NCBI GenBank assembly: GCA_937941715.1 | Contig: CALDGX010000235.1 | Coordinates: 1 to 6,472, forward strand | Source of the DNA: an uncultured Chloracidobacterium sp. | Lineage (GTDB): Bacteria > Acidobacteriota > Blastocatellia > Pyrinomonadales > Pyrinomonadaceae | Reading direction: 5' to 3' | DNA length: 6,472 nt | Part shown: positions 1-6,257 of the stretch, in pieces | Layout of the letters: each line of letters opens with the position of its first letter | Numbering within the stretch: the first letter of the stretch is position 1 | The notes under the pieces: generated by a model | Databases searched by the model: none | Seen by the model: the letters and a program-made list of their open reading frames with translations, nothing else | What the model was told of the DNA's origin: nothing | Made by a program: the position numbers and the translations under genes

Positions 1-2
1 TG

Positions 3-1766
3 GGTTATCAGCCGGGCATCGCGTTTGCAGCCGCGGGCGTTCTTTCGCCGATCGCAACACTGATTTTGGTGATTCTCACTTTGTTTGGTGCATTGCCGAT
101 CTATAATCGCGTCGCCGCCGAGAGCCCACGCGGACAAGGCTCGATCTCGATGCTCGAGCATTTGCTCTCGCGTTGGAAGAGCAAACTCTTCGTTCTCGCG
201 TTGCTTGGCTTTGTCGCGACCGATTTCGTTATTACGATCACGCTCTCGGCTGCCGATGCGTCGGAACACGTGATCCATAATCCATTCGTCGAGGAACATA
301 TACCGAGCCTTGATCACCCGGTGTTTGTTACTTTCCTGATGATCGCCGTGCTGTCGGCGGTGTTTCTTAAAGGGTTCAAAGAGGCGATCAGCATCGCGGT
401 CTTTTTGGTCATCACATATTTGCTTCTTAATCTCGTGGTGATCATTACCGGCATGTATCAGCTGTCGATCAACCCGGAACTGCTCACCAATTGGCAGACG
501 GCCCTCTTTACGACAAATACGGGCGGGACGCAAAGCATTTTGATGATCATCGGCCTTTCTTTATTGGTATTTCCAAAACTTGCGCTCGGCCTCTCCGGTT
601 TTGAGACAGGTGTTGCGGTGATGCCGCTGATCGAAAATCCGCACCGCATCGAAAAAACGAAAAAGCTGCTCAGGACGTCAGCGTTGATAATGAGCTTTTT
701 CCTTATCTGCAGCAGCTTTATTACAAGTGTGCTGATCCCGGCTAAGGAATTTGAACAAGGCGGGAAGGCGTCTGGGCGCGCACTTGCATTTCTCGCGCAC
801 GAATATCTGGGCGAGATATTTGGCACGGCTTACGACATCAGCACCATTTTGATCTTATGGTTTGCCGGGGCATCGGCCATGGCCGGGCTGCTCAATATTG
901 TTCCGCGATATTTGCCAAGATACGGAATGGCTCCGAACTGGGCGCGGGCATCGCGTCCCCTGGTGATCATATTTACATTGATCTGCTTCGCGATCACTTA
1001 CATCTTCGAAGCAAATGTCGAGGCACAGGGCGGGGCATATGCAACGGGCGTTTTGGTACTAATGACCTCGGCGGCGATCGCCGTAACTATCTCGGCATGG
1101 GTGCGAAAGCAGTCGATCCGATGGGTCTACCTGGTGATCGCGTTCGTCTTCAGCTACACGACCATCACCAATATCGTCGAACGTCCGGACGGTATCAAGA
1201 TCGCTTCGCTGTTCATTCTCGCGATCATCGTCGCTTCGTTCGTCTCACGAGCAATGCGAACGACCGAACTCCGGGTTCAGAAGATCGAACTCGATCCGAC
1301 GGCCCGTAAATTCATCGAAGATCTCGAAGGCGAAGAGATCCGTATCGTCACCAACCGCCGTGAGACCGGCGATATTACCGAATACCGCTTTAAGGAACAT
1401 GAGAAACGGGTTGATAATCACATTCCCGCCAGCGACCCGATATTGTTCTATGAGATCGATATTGGCGATGCTTCGGAATTTTCGGGCAAATTGTTTGTCA
1501 CCGGCGTTGATGTGGACGGCTATCGGATATTGAGGACACATGCGCCGGCCGTACCGAACGCGATAGCCGCGCTGCTGCTGTATCTGCGCGATATGACCGG
1601 AAAAACGCCTCACGTCTATTTCGGCTGGAGCGAGGGGAATCCGGTCAAATACATGATCCGTTATATCCTTTTCGGCGAAGGCGACACGGCTCCGGTCACT
1701 CGCGAGATCTTACGGCAGGCAGAACCCGACCCCGAATTACGGCCGAGTGTTCACGTCGGTGGTTAA
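3..1766 (+). CDS. APC-superfamily permease with C-terminal soluble domain (5' partial)
   Basis: This is an integral inner-membrane transporter cut by the left edge. The frame is open from base 3, giving 587 visible residues; the TTG at 66 lies inside a membrane helix and is not the start. Hydrophobic segments lie at about 4-33, 62-84, 107-124, 129-152, 179-203, 228-246, 279-300, 320-335, 344-366, 374-392 and 398-418. About 168 soluble residues follow, probably cytoplasmic. Visible family-like motifs are ESPRGQGS (40-47), GLSGFETGV (196-204), FAGASAMAGL (287-296), PRYLPRYGMAP (301-311) and GGAYATGV (343-350). They resemble actinobacterial and acidobacterial proteins annotated as APC family permease or amino acid transporter. 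TGV and AYATGV also line up with substrate-site segments of the K+ transporter KimA (APC superfamily, KUP branch), so the substrate could be an amino acid or K+. Its TAA shares TTAA with the stop of the convergent response regulator, so no terminator lies between them. The transporter class is firm; the substrate is unknown. Confidence 0.85.
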   Translation, partial: GYQPGIAFAAAGVLSPIATLILVILTLFGALPIYNRVAAESPRGQGSISMLEHLLSRWKSKLFVLALLGFVATDFVITITLSAADASEHVIHNPFVEEHIPSLDHPVFVTFLMIAVLSAVFLKGFKEAISIAVFLVITYLLLNLVVIITGMYQLSINPELLTNWQTALFTTNTGGTQSILMIIGLSLLVFPKLALGLSGFETGVAVMPLIENPHRIEKTKKLLRTSALIMSFFLICSSFITSVLIPAKEFEQGGKASGRALAFLAHEYLGEIFGTAYDISTILILWFAGASAMAGLLNIVPRYLPRYGMAPNWARASRPLVIIFTLICFAITYIFEANVEAQGGAYATGVLVLMTSAAIAVTISAWVRKQSIRWVYLVIAFVFSYTTITNIVERPDGIKIASLFILAIIVASFVSRAMRTTELRVQKIELDPTARKFIEDLEGEEIRIVTNRRETGDITEYRFKEHEKRVDNHIPASDPILFYEIDIGDASEFSGKLFVTGVDVDGYRILRTHAPAVPNAIAALLLYLRDMTGKTPHVYFGWSEGNPVKYMIRYILFGEGDTAPVTREILRQAEPDPELRPSVHVGG

Positions 1767-2458
1767 CCAAAGGGATCGAATCGATAACCGACCCATGGCT
1801 CGGTCCGCAAATATCGCGGCTGTGACGGTTTCTTCTCGACCTTTTTGCGAAGCTGCCCGATAAAGACGCGGAGATACTCCGTCTGCTCTGTAAAATTCCC
1901 ACCCCAGATCGCCGTCAATATCGCACGGTGCGTGATCACCTTGTTCCTGTTCTGGAATAGGAAAACGAGAAGGTCAAATTCCTTCGGCGTCAGGTGGATC
2001 GATTCGCCTTTGACCAACACCTCGCGTGTCGAAGGATCGATCACAAAATCGCCGTCCTCAAGTTTAGCTTCGGTCGCTTCCGCACCCTCAGGCGAACGCC
2101 GAAGTGCCGCCCGAACCCGTGCCAGCAGTTCGTCGATACCAAACGGCTTGAGGACATAGTCATCGGCTCCCGCATCAAGAGCATCTACCTTCGTCCGCTC
2201 CTCACCTTTGACCGACAGCACGATTATCGGGAGCTTTGAGGTCTTGCGTATTTCCCGGCAGAGTTCGATGCCGTCCATCTCGGGCATTTGCAGGTCGGTG
2301 ATTATCAGGTCAGGATGCCAATCGCGAAACGTATCAAGCGCCGACACGCCGTCCGCCGCCGTCCGGACGTCATAACGATGCGCAGACAGGCTGTGCCGCA
2401 AAACTCTCGTGATCTGCGATTCGTCATCTACGACCAATACCTTTCTTGGCTCGCTCAT
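1763..2458 (-). CDS. kdpE-like: OmpR/KdpE-family response regulator
   Basis: This is a cytoplasmic transcription factor of 231 residues, the usual length for KdpE. The receiver domain (about 5-120) has the acidic pair D11-D12, phosphoacceptor D55 in LIITDLQMP, switch residue S82, and K104 in the YVLKPF motif, so it should be phosphorylatable. The winged-helix DNA-binding domain (about 135-228) contains LTPKEFDLLVFL and the recognition region EQTEYLRVFIGQLRKKVE, then PRYLRTEPWVGYRF, which closely follows KdpE. The ATG at 2456-2458 overlaps the TGA of the kinase gene as ATGA. A GGAG ribosome-binding site lies 4 bases upstream, inside the kinase coding sequence, so the pair is probably translationally coupled. 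In the classical system KdpE activates kdpFABC; no such genes are present here, so the targets are unknown. The gene ends tail to tail with the permease, within a shared TTAA. Confidence 0.93.
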   Translation of the reverse strand: MSEPRKVLVVDDESQITRVLRHSLSAHRYDVRTAADGVSALDTFRDWHPDLIITDLQMPEMDGIELCREIRKTSKLPIIVLSVKGEERTKVDALDAGADDYVLKPFGIDELLARVRAALRRSPEGAEATEAKLEDGDFVIDPSTREVLVKGESIHLTPKEFDLLVFLFQNRNKVITHRAILTAIWGGNFTEQTEYLRVFIGQLRKKVEKKPSQPRYLRTEPWVGYRFDPFG

Positions 2459-3570
2459 TCTTCTCCGATCGGCAGCGTCAGCGTGACTTTGGTGCCAAAT
2501 CCTTTCTCGCCCGAACTGATCTCAATTCGCCCGTTCTGTGCCTCGACGATGCCGCGTGCGATCGCGAGGCCGAGGCCGAGGCCATCCGAGTGGCTGCCGT
2601 CGAGCCGCACAAATTTCTCAAAGACCTTTTCCCGCATATCCGGCGGAATGCCGCTGCCTTCGTCCGAGATCGAGATAAGGACACTGTTCCCGTGTTCGAG
2701 AGCGGTTATCGTTATCGTCGTCCCGGAAGGCGAATATTTTACCGCATTCTCGATCAGATTATAGACGACTTCGGCGATCGCCCGCGCATCGACTCGGATA
2801 AGCGGCAATTCCTTCTGCAGGTTTACCGTCAAATGATGATCCGAGGCTATCTTTTCGGCACGGTCGAGTGCGATCGTAATGATCTCTTCGACGTGAGAAA
2901 GTGCCGCCGGTGTTCCGGCCGGTCCGGCCTCGACACGCGCCAATTGGACCATACTTTCGATAAAGCCGTTCAGCCGGTCGGTCTCTTCGTTTATTATCTC
3001 GAGAAACTCGGCTCGGCCCTCGCTGTTAAGTTCGATCGTACGATGCCCGCCTTCGCTGTCGAGCAAAGTCGTTACCGAAGCTTTTATCGACGTCAACGGA
3101 GTCCGCAGATCATGTGTCACTGCATCGAGCAACGCCGATTTCAGCTTTTCGCTTTGTATTAATGCCGCCGCTTCAGTTGCGTCCTGAAAAGCCTTCTGCA
3201 GCTCCTCATAAAGCCTTTCCGCCTCACGCGCACGCCGTCTCGCGTACTCAGAGAGTTCACCCGCAATGATCGCAGTCAAGGTAAACGCCGCCCACGCCAC
3301 CAAATTCTGCGGTTCGGCGATAGTCCATTGCCCGATCGGCGGTAAAAAGAAGTAATTAAAGCACAACATCGCCGCCACCGATGCAAGCAATGCCGGGTTT
3401 CGCCCAAAAAACGTCGCCGACGACAACACGATCAAAAGCAATACGAGAGCGACCGTAACCAAATTTGCATGTACACCGAAAGTCGCCAGCAAGACCGTCG
3501 CCAACAAGACCGCCGCCCCCGAAACGCCGAAACGCAGCAAATTTGATTTAAATATTGCTTCGAGCCCCAT
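2455..3570 (-). CDS. Short KdpD-like sensor histidine kinase (DUF4118, HisKA, HATPase_c)
   Basis: This is a membrane histidine kinase of 371 residues that should phosphorylate the adjacent regulator. Hydrophobic segments at about 12-33, 37-56, 58-78 and 89-106 form a DUF4118 domain; the stretch around FNYFFLPP (71-78) and AEPQNL (85-90) matches the KdpD membrane core. A charged helical linker (107-145) leads to the HisKA H-box, with phosphoacceptor H153 in THDLRTPL. The ATPase domain has the N-box NLIENAVKYS (271-280), G1 DEGSGIP (303-309), an FEKF F-box (317-320) and G2 GLGLGLAI (330-337), all intact. It lacks the large N-terminal KdpD and universal-stress-protein sensor domains that make E. 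coli KdpD about 890 residues. I chose ATG 3570 because TGAGA lies 6-9 bases upstream; an in-frame GTG at 3591 would add seven residues. The gene lies 106 bp downstream of glyQS on the same strand and overlaps the regulator by four bases. The kinase class is certain; K+ sensing is inferred. Confidence 0.92.
   Translation of the reverse strand: MGLEAIFKSNLLRFGVSGAAVLLATVLLATFGVHANLVTVALVLLLIVLSSATFFGRNPALLASVAAMLCFNYFFLPPIGQWTIAEPQNLVAWAAFTLTAIIAGELSEYARRRAREAERLYEELQKAFQDATEAAALIQSEKLKSALLDAVTHDLRTPLTSIKASVTTLLDSEGGHRTIELNSEGRAEFLEIINEETDRLNGFIESMVQLARVEAGPAGTPAALSHVEEIITIALDRAEKIASDHHLTVNLQKELPLIRVDARAIAEVVYNLIENAVKYSPSGTTITITALEHGNSVLISISDEGSGIPPDMREKVFEKFVRLDGSHSDGLGLGLAIARGIVEAQNGRIEISSGEKGFGTKVTLTLPIGEE
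2463..2466 (-). promoter_or_regulatory. Ribosome-binding site of the response regulator
   Basis: GGAG on the minus strand lies four bases before the regulator's ATG (2456-2458), inside the last codons of the kinase gene. With the ATGA stop/start overlap, this supports both the chosen start and coupled translation. Confidence 0.7.
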
Positions 3571-3676
3571 GAGTGTTCTCAAAAAAACCACGCGCGATTA
3601 AACCAAAATTCGCGAAATCGGAATATTCTATCCTTTCTCGCAGAATTCGTGATTTTCGCGATCAAATTTCTTCGTG

Positions 3677-5068
3677 CTATCCCAATCGTTTTTGGAGATA
3701 TTCTTTCAACCCATCGATACTCACGCGTTCTTGTTCCCAGGTATCGCGGTCGCGGACCGTGACTGCATTGTCCTCGAGCGTCTCGTGATCGACGGTGACA
3801 CAGAACGGAGTGCCGATCTCGTCTTGACGGGCGTATAGTTTCCCGATGCCGCCGGTATCATCATAAACCGCTCTCATCGAAGGCTGCAGGTCGCGTTTGA
3901 GCTTTCTTGCAAGTGCGACGATGCCCTCGTTGTTCTTTGCGAGCGGAAGCACTGCAACTTTGATCGGAGCCAATGAGGGTTTCAACCTGAGTATGACACG
4001 CACCTCGCCTTTATCGTTGGTCTTTTCCGAGTACGCGTCCATCATAACCGCGAGCAACGTGCGGTTCACGCCGATCGACGGTTCGATGCAGTATGGATAA
4101 AACCGCTCATTCGTCTGAGGATCAAAATATGACAGATCCTCGGTCGAATCAGGGTTGATGCGCTTACCGTCCGCATCCTCAGGCTTTTTCGAATGGACAC
4201 GCAGGTCATAGTCCGTTCGGTTCGCGATCCCCAACAACTCGTCGAACTGCTTTTCCTCATCCTCTCGTTCCGGGAAGAACCGGTAAAGAAAATCGACCGT
4301 GCGGTCTGAGTAGTGAGCCAGTTCCTGCTTGGTCTGCTCGTAATGCCTAATGTTAGCGCTTGAGATACCAAGCGTACCGAGCCACTCGTCATATGCGTCG
4401 ATCCATTCCTGGTGGATCCGCGGAGCATCTTCGGGCCGGCAGAAATACTCGACCTCCATCTGCTCGAATTCACGAGTGCGGAAAATAAAATTCCCCGGTG
4501 TGACCTCATTTCGAAAGGCCTTGCCGATCTGCGCGATCCCGAACGGAAGTTTACGCCGGGACGTGTCCAGAACATTCTTGAAATTGATAAAGATACCCTG
4601 CGCAGTTTCGGGCCTGAGGTAGGCCAATGCCGTCGGATCATCGTCAGCGGATGCAGCTCCGACCGTCGTGCGAAACATAAGGTTAAAATCCTTTGGGTCG
4701 GTCAGGTCCTTCGATCCGCAATTCGAGCATTTCGCCCGCCCGTCCCCGGGATCGACCTCCAATTTGTCGAGCCGCAACCTGGCGTTACAGTCCCGGCAAT
4801 CTACCAACGGATCGCTGAAAGTATCTTCGTGGCCCGAGTATTTCCATACCTGCCGGTTTTGGATAATGGACGAATCAACGCCCTCAACGTCGTCGCGAAC
4901 GTACACGACCCAGTTCCACCAACTCTGCTTGATGTTGTTGGCAAGTTCGACGCCCAAGGGCCCATAATCCCACGATGAGCCGAGGCCTCCGTATATATCC
5001 GACGCAGGAAACACAAATCCCCGGCGTTTTGAGAGCGATACGATCGTTTCGATATTTGGTGCTGACAT
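3677..5068 (-). CDS. glyQS: Glycyl-tRNA synthetase, single-chain (alpha2) class II type
   Basis: This cytoplasmic enzyme attaches glycine to tRNA-Gly using ATP. It has 463 residues, somewhat shorter than the roughly 500 of Thermus GlyRS. The N-terminus has the family signature KRRGFVFPASDIYGGLG followed by WDYGPLG (33-39). A zinc-ribbon insertion has two CxxC pairs, C91/C94 and C114/C117. LRPETAQGIF (151-160) and motif 2, FRNE (185-188) with REFEQ (199-203), form the ATP and glycine site. Motif 3 is EPSIGVNR (329-336). The C-terminal anticodon-binding domain spans about 362-460 and begins near LKPSLAPIKVAVLPL. I chose ATG 5068 because homologues begin shortly before IVSLSKRRGF. An in-frame TTG at 5131 would add 21 residues of unfamily-like sequence, and neither start has a strong Shine-Dalgarno. 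This is the single-chain form, not the alpha2beta2 GlyQ/GlyS form. It has its own leader downstream of a strong terminator. Confidence 0.97.
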   Translation of the reverse strand: MSAPNIETIVSLSKRRGFVFPASDIYGGLGSSWDYGPLGVELANNIKQSWWNWVVYVRDDVEGVDSSIIQNRQVWKYSGHEDTFSDPLVDCRDCNARLRLDKLEVDPGDGRAKCSNCGSKDLTDPKDFNLMFRTTVGAASADDDPTALAYLRPETAQGIFINFKNVLDTSRRKLPFGIAQIGKAFRNEVTPGNFIFRTREFEQMEVEYFCRPEDAPRIHQEWIDAYDEWLGTLGISSANIRHYEQTKQELAHYSDRTVDFLYRFFPEREDEEKQFDELLGIANRTDYDLRVHSKKPEDADGKRINPDSTEDLSYFDPQTNERFYPYCIEPSIGVNRTLLAVMMDAYSEKTNDKGEVRVILRLKPSLAPIKVAVLPLAKNNEGIVALARKLKRDLQPSMRAVYDDTGGIGKLYARQDEIGTPFCVTVDHETLEDNAVTVRDRDTWEQERVSIDGLKEYLQKRLG

Positions 5069-5164
5069 ATATTGCGAATAGCGATCTGGCTCAGGATCAC
5101 AGGCAAGATCGGCAAATGTAGATTCTACCAATTAATGTCGGTCTATTCACAGGTGAATTCAACG
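5069..5164 (-). promoter_or_regulatory. glyQS leader and probable promoter region
   Basis: These 96 bases lie between the upstream terminator and the chosen glyQS start, so the promoter should be here. The best -10-like hexamer on the minus strand is TAGAAT, with only a poor -35 (GTGAAT) 17 bases before it. A TTGAAT at the upstream end has no good partner. The TAGAAT overlaps an imperfect palindrome, GTAGATTCTAC (5118-5128). No T-box sequence is visible. The location is inferred from context; the exact elements are uncertain. Confidence 0.35.
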
Positions 5165-5196
5165 AAAAAAGGGATGGGCCAAAAGAGGCCCATCCC
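5165..5196 (-). terminator. Strong rho-independent terminator after the secreted-protein gene
   Basis: On the minus strand the perfect 10-bp stem GGGATGGGCC / GGCCCATCCC (5187-5196 and 5171-5180) encloses a 6-base loop, TCTTTT. Six T residues (5165-5170) follow at once. It begins 22 bases after the stop codon of the 5219-6175 gene, and it isolates that gene from glyQS. Confidence 0.96.
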
Positions 5197-5218
5197 GATC
5201 CGAACGATCCATAACCGG

Positions 5219-6175
5219 CTATTGAATGACCGGCGGTACCGCCGATGGCGGCACGATGTAGATCTGATAAGTTGACTTATTACGGCTGCTGCCCTTTTGC
5301 AGCACTATCCGCCGCGGATCTATTCCTCTCGATTTTACAAGGTAATCCAGAGCCCGCTTTGAGATCCGGTCGTACGTATTTCGAGTCATGCTGACCCGAT
5401 CAGTTCCGGGATAGATGTATATGTACAATTGAGCATCCGGTATGTTCTGGACCTGGATCGAACAATTATCGAGACGTGCCTTGTCGTCATCCGCCGAACG
5501 CGATTCAAACTCGTCGCAAAGCGTCCATTTCTCGGGCTCATCCGGCTTACGGGGCGTAACGTCGGTCGGGACCGATATGACCTGACGGCACTTATTGTCA
5601 TAAACATCGTCATTTACATCCAGTTCGGCATTGATCGTCCTGCCGCCCAGCCCGGTCGAGTCGACCGTTATCGTCGGGGTTCCCTGACCATCGATATTCA
5701 AAGTTCCCGGCGACACCTTCCATGCATATTTGATCGGTATCGGAGCTGTGCCCGTATTGATCGCCGCAAAAGTCACGAGATCACCCTCGTTGACCCTTCC
5801 CGGGCCGCCGAGTTGGAAATTGTACGGACACGGACGTTTTATCGTCTCGCGAACTATCTTGAGACAGACACAATGCTTCTGGCCGCGTCTGATCTCGATC
5901 TCGCTCTTCCAAACCTTACCGTTCGGCCCCAAGACCTCGATCGTATGAAAGCCCGGAGCAAGGTAATATTCCGCAGGGGTTCCCACGCCCGTCATTCCCC
6001 TTTCGACGCCGTCGATCCGGACCGGATAGGCCTCTTCCGTCGTCTTGATGCTCAAAGTACCGGCATCCTTCGGACGCTTTTTGCCGCTGTCGTCAAATGA
6101 CGCGAACGCATTCGAGACTCCGAGCGTCAGCATAAGGCCGACGATAATTAAAAAACTGTACCGTGTAACACGCAT
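5219..6175 (-). CDS. Secreted PEGA-like / Ig-like / OmpA-like-tail protein
   Basis: This is an exported protein of 318 residues with no assigned function. A signal peptide is clear: basic MRVTRY, a hydrophobic core, and cleavage likely after AFA (residue 25). Residues 38-108 resemble a PEGA domain, with VRIDGVERG and YYLAPGFHTIEVLGPNGK, a fold common in surface proteins. Residues 117-203 look like an Ig/PKD-type beta-sandwich (VNEGDLVTFAAIN, YAWKVSPG, TITVDSTG). Residues 237-310 resemble a shortened OmpA-like domain: ALDYLVKSRGIDPRRI, then YQIYIVPPSAVPP. From memory, acidobacterial proteins often carry this tail in the form YLV..RGID..RI...WIVPPGA.PP. Mature cysteines at 102, 104, 116, 196, 220 and 238 could form disulfides. 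There is no lipobox and no C-terminal anchor, so it is probably periplasmic or secreted. The start is fixed by AGAGGA eight bases upstream of ATG. A strong terminator follows. Domain calls are by eye; the signal peptide is the firmest. Confidence 0.85.
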   Translation of the reverse strand: MRVTRYSFLIIVGLMLTLGVSNAFASFDDSGKKRPKDAGTLSIKTTEEAYPVRIDGVERGMTGVGTPAEYYLAPGFHTIEVLGPNGKVWKSEIEIRRGQKHCVCLKIVRETIKRPCPYNFQLGGPGRVNEGDLVTFAAINTGTAPIPIKYAWKVSPGTLNIDGQGTPTITVDSTGLGGRTINAELDVNDDVYDNKCRQVISVPTDVTPRKPDEPEKWTLCDEFESRSADDDKARLDNCSIQVQNIPDAQLYIYIYPGTDRVSMTRNTYDRISKRALDYLVKSRGIDPRRIVLQKGSSRNKSTYQIYIVPPSAVPPVIQ

Positions 6176-6182
6176 GTTGATT

Positions 6183-6188
6183 TCCTCT
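6183..6188 (-). promoter_or_regulatory. Ribosome-binding site of the secreted PEGA-like protein
   Basis: AGAGGA on the minus strand lies seven bases before ATG 6173-6175. It is the best Shine-Dalgarno in the window and fixes the start just ahead of a textbook signal peptide. Confidence 0.8.
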
Positions 6189-6196
6189 GATCATTG

Positions 6197-6229
6197 GGCC
6201 GGAACATTCGATCCCGGCCGCCATCGGCC
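6197..6229 (-). other. Two overlapping GC-rich hairpins in the 82-bp intergenic gap
   Basis: GGCCGG (6197-6202) can pair with CCGGCC (6214-6219) around an 11-base loop. GGCCG (6216-6220) can pair with CGGCC (6225-6229) around a 4-base loop. The two stems share bases 6216-6219, so they exclude each other. They lie between the stop of the PEP-CTERM gene and the ribosome-binding site of the next gene. No T-tract follows on the minus strand, so this is not a canonical terminator. It may protect the 3' end of the upstream message, or it may be chance in GC-rich DNA. Confidence 0.35.
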
Positions 6230-6257
6230 TTTCTGCCGCTAAAACCCTTTGGCGAGC

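Noticed and set aside
66..68. TTG at 66 as the start of the permease
   Set aside because: The frame stays open to the left edge, and the 21 upstream residues form part of a membrane helix matching the family. The true start is outside the window.
2446..3162. Plus-strand open frame of 238 codons opposite the kinase gene
   Set aside because: It is antisense to a kinase with all motifs intact. Its own translation is rich in Arg and Asp, without domains or a plausible ribosome-binding site, as expected of a shadow frame.
3581..3614. Possible weak terminator between glyQS and the kinase (CGCGA/TCGCG stem, then seven T on the minus strand)
   Set aside because: The stem has only 5 bp with a 12-base loop, and five bases separate it from the T-tract. 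It may reduce read-through but is not convincing.
3615..3650. Possible kinase promoter with TAGAAT as -10 on the minus strand
   Set aside because: No acceptable -35 hexamer lies at 16-18 bases, and the sequence is AT-rich enough to give such a match by chance.
4412..4978. Plus-strand open frame of 188 codons opposite glyQS
   Set aside because: It is fully inside a highly conserved synthetase gene and has no start context.
5069..5164. T-box riboswitch upstream of glyQS
   Set aside because: The 96-base leader is too short, no T-box core sequence is present, and its antiterminator/terminator layout is absent. The strong hairpin at 5165-5196 lies upstream and belongs to the preceding gene.
5429..6100. 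Plus-strand open frame of 223 codons opposite the secreted-protein gene
   Set aside because: The minus-strand gene has a signal peptide, a strong Shine-Dalgarno and a terminator. The plus frame is Arg/Asp-rich and unlike any family I know.
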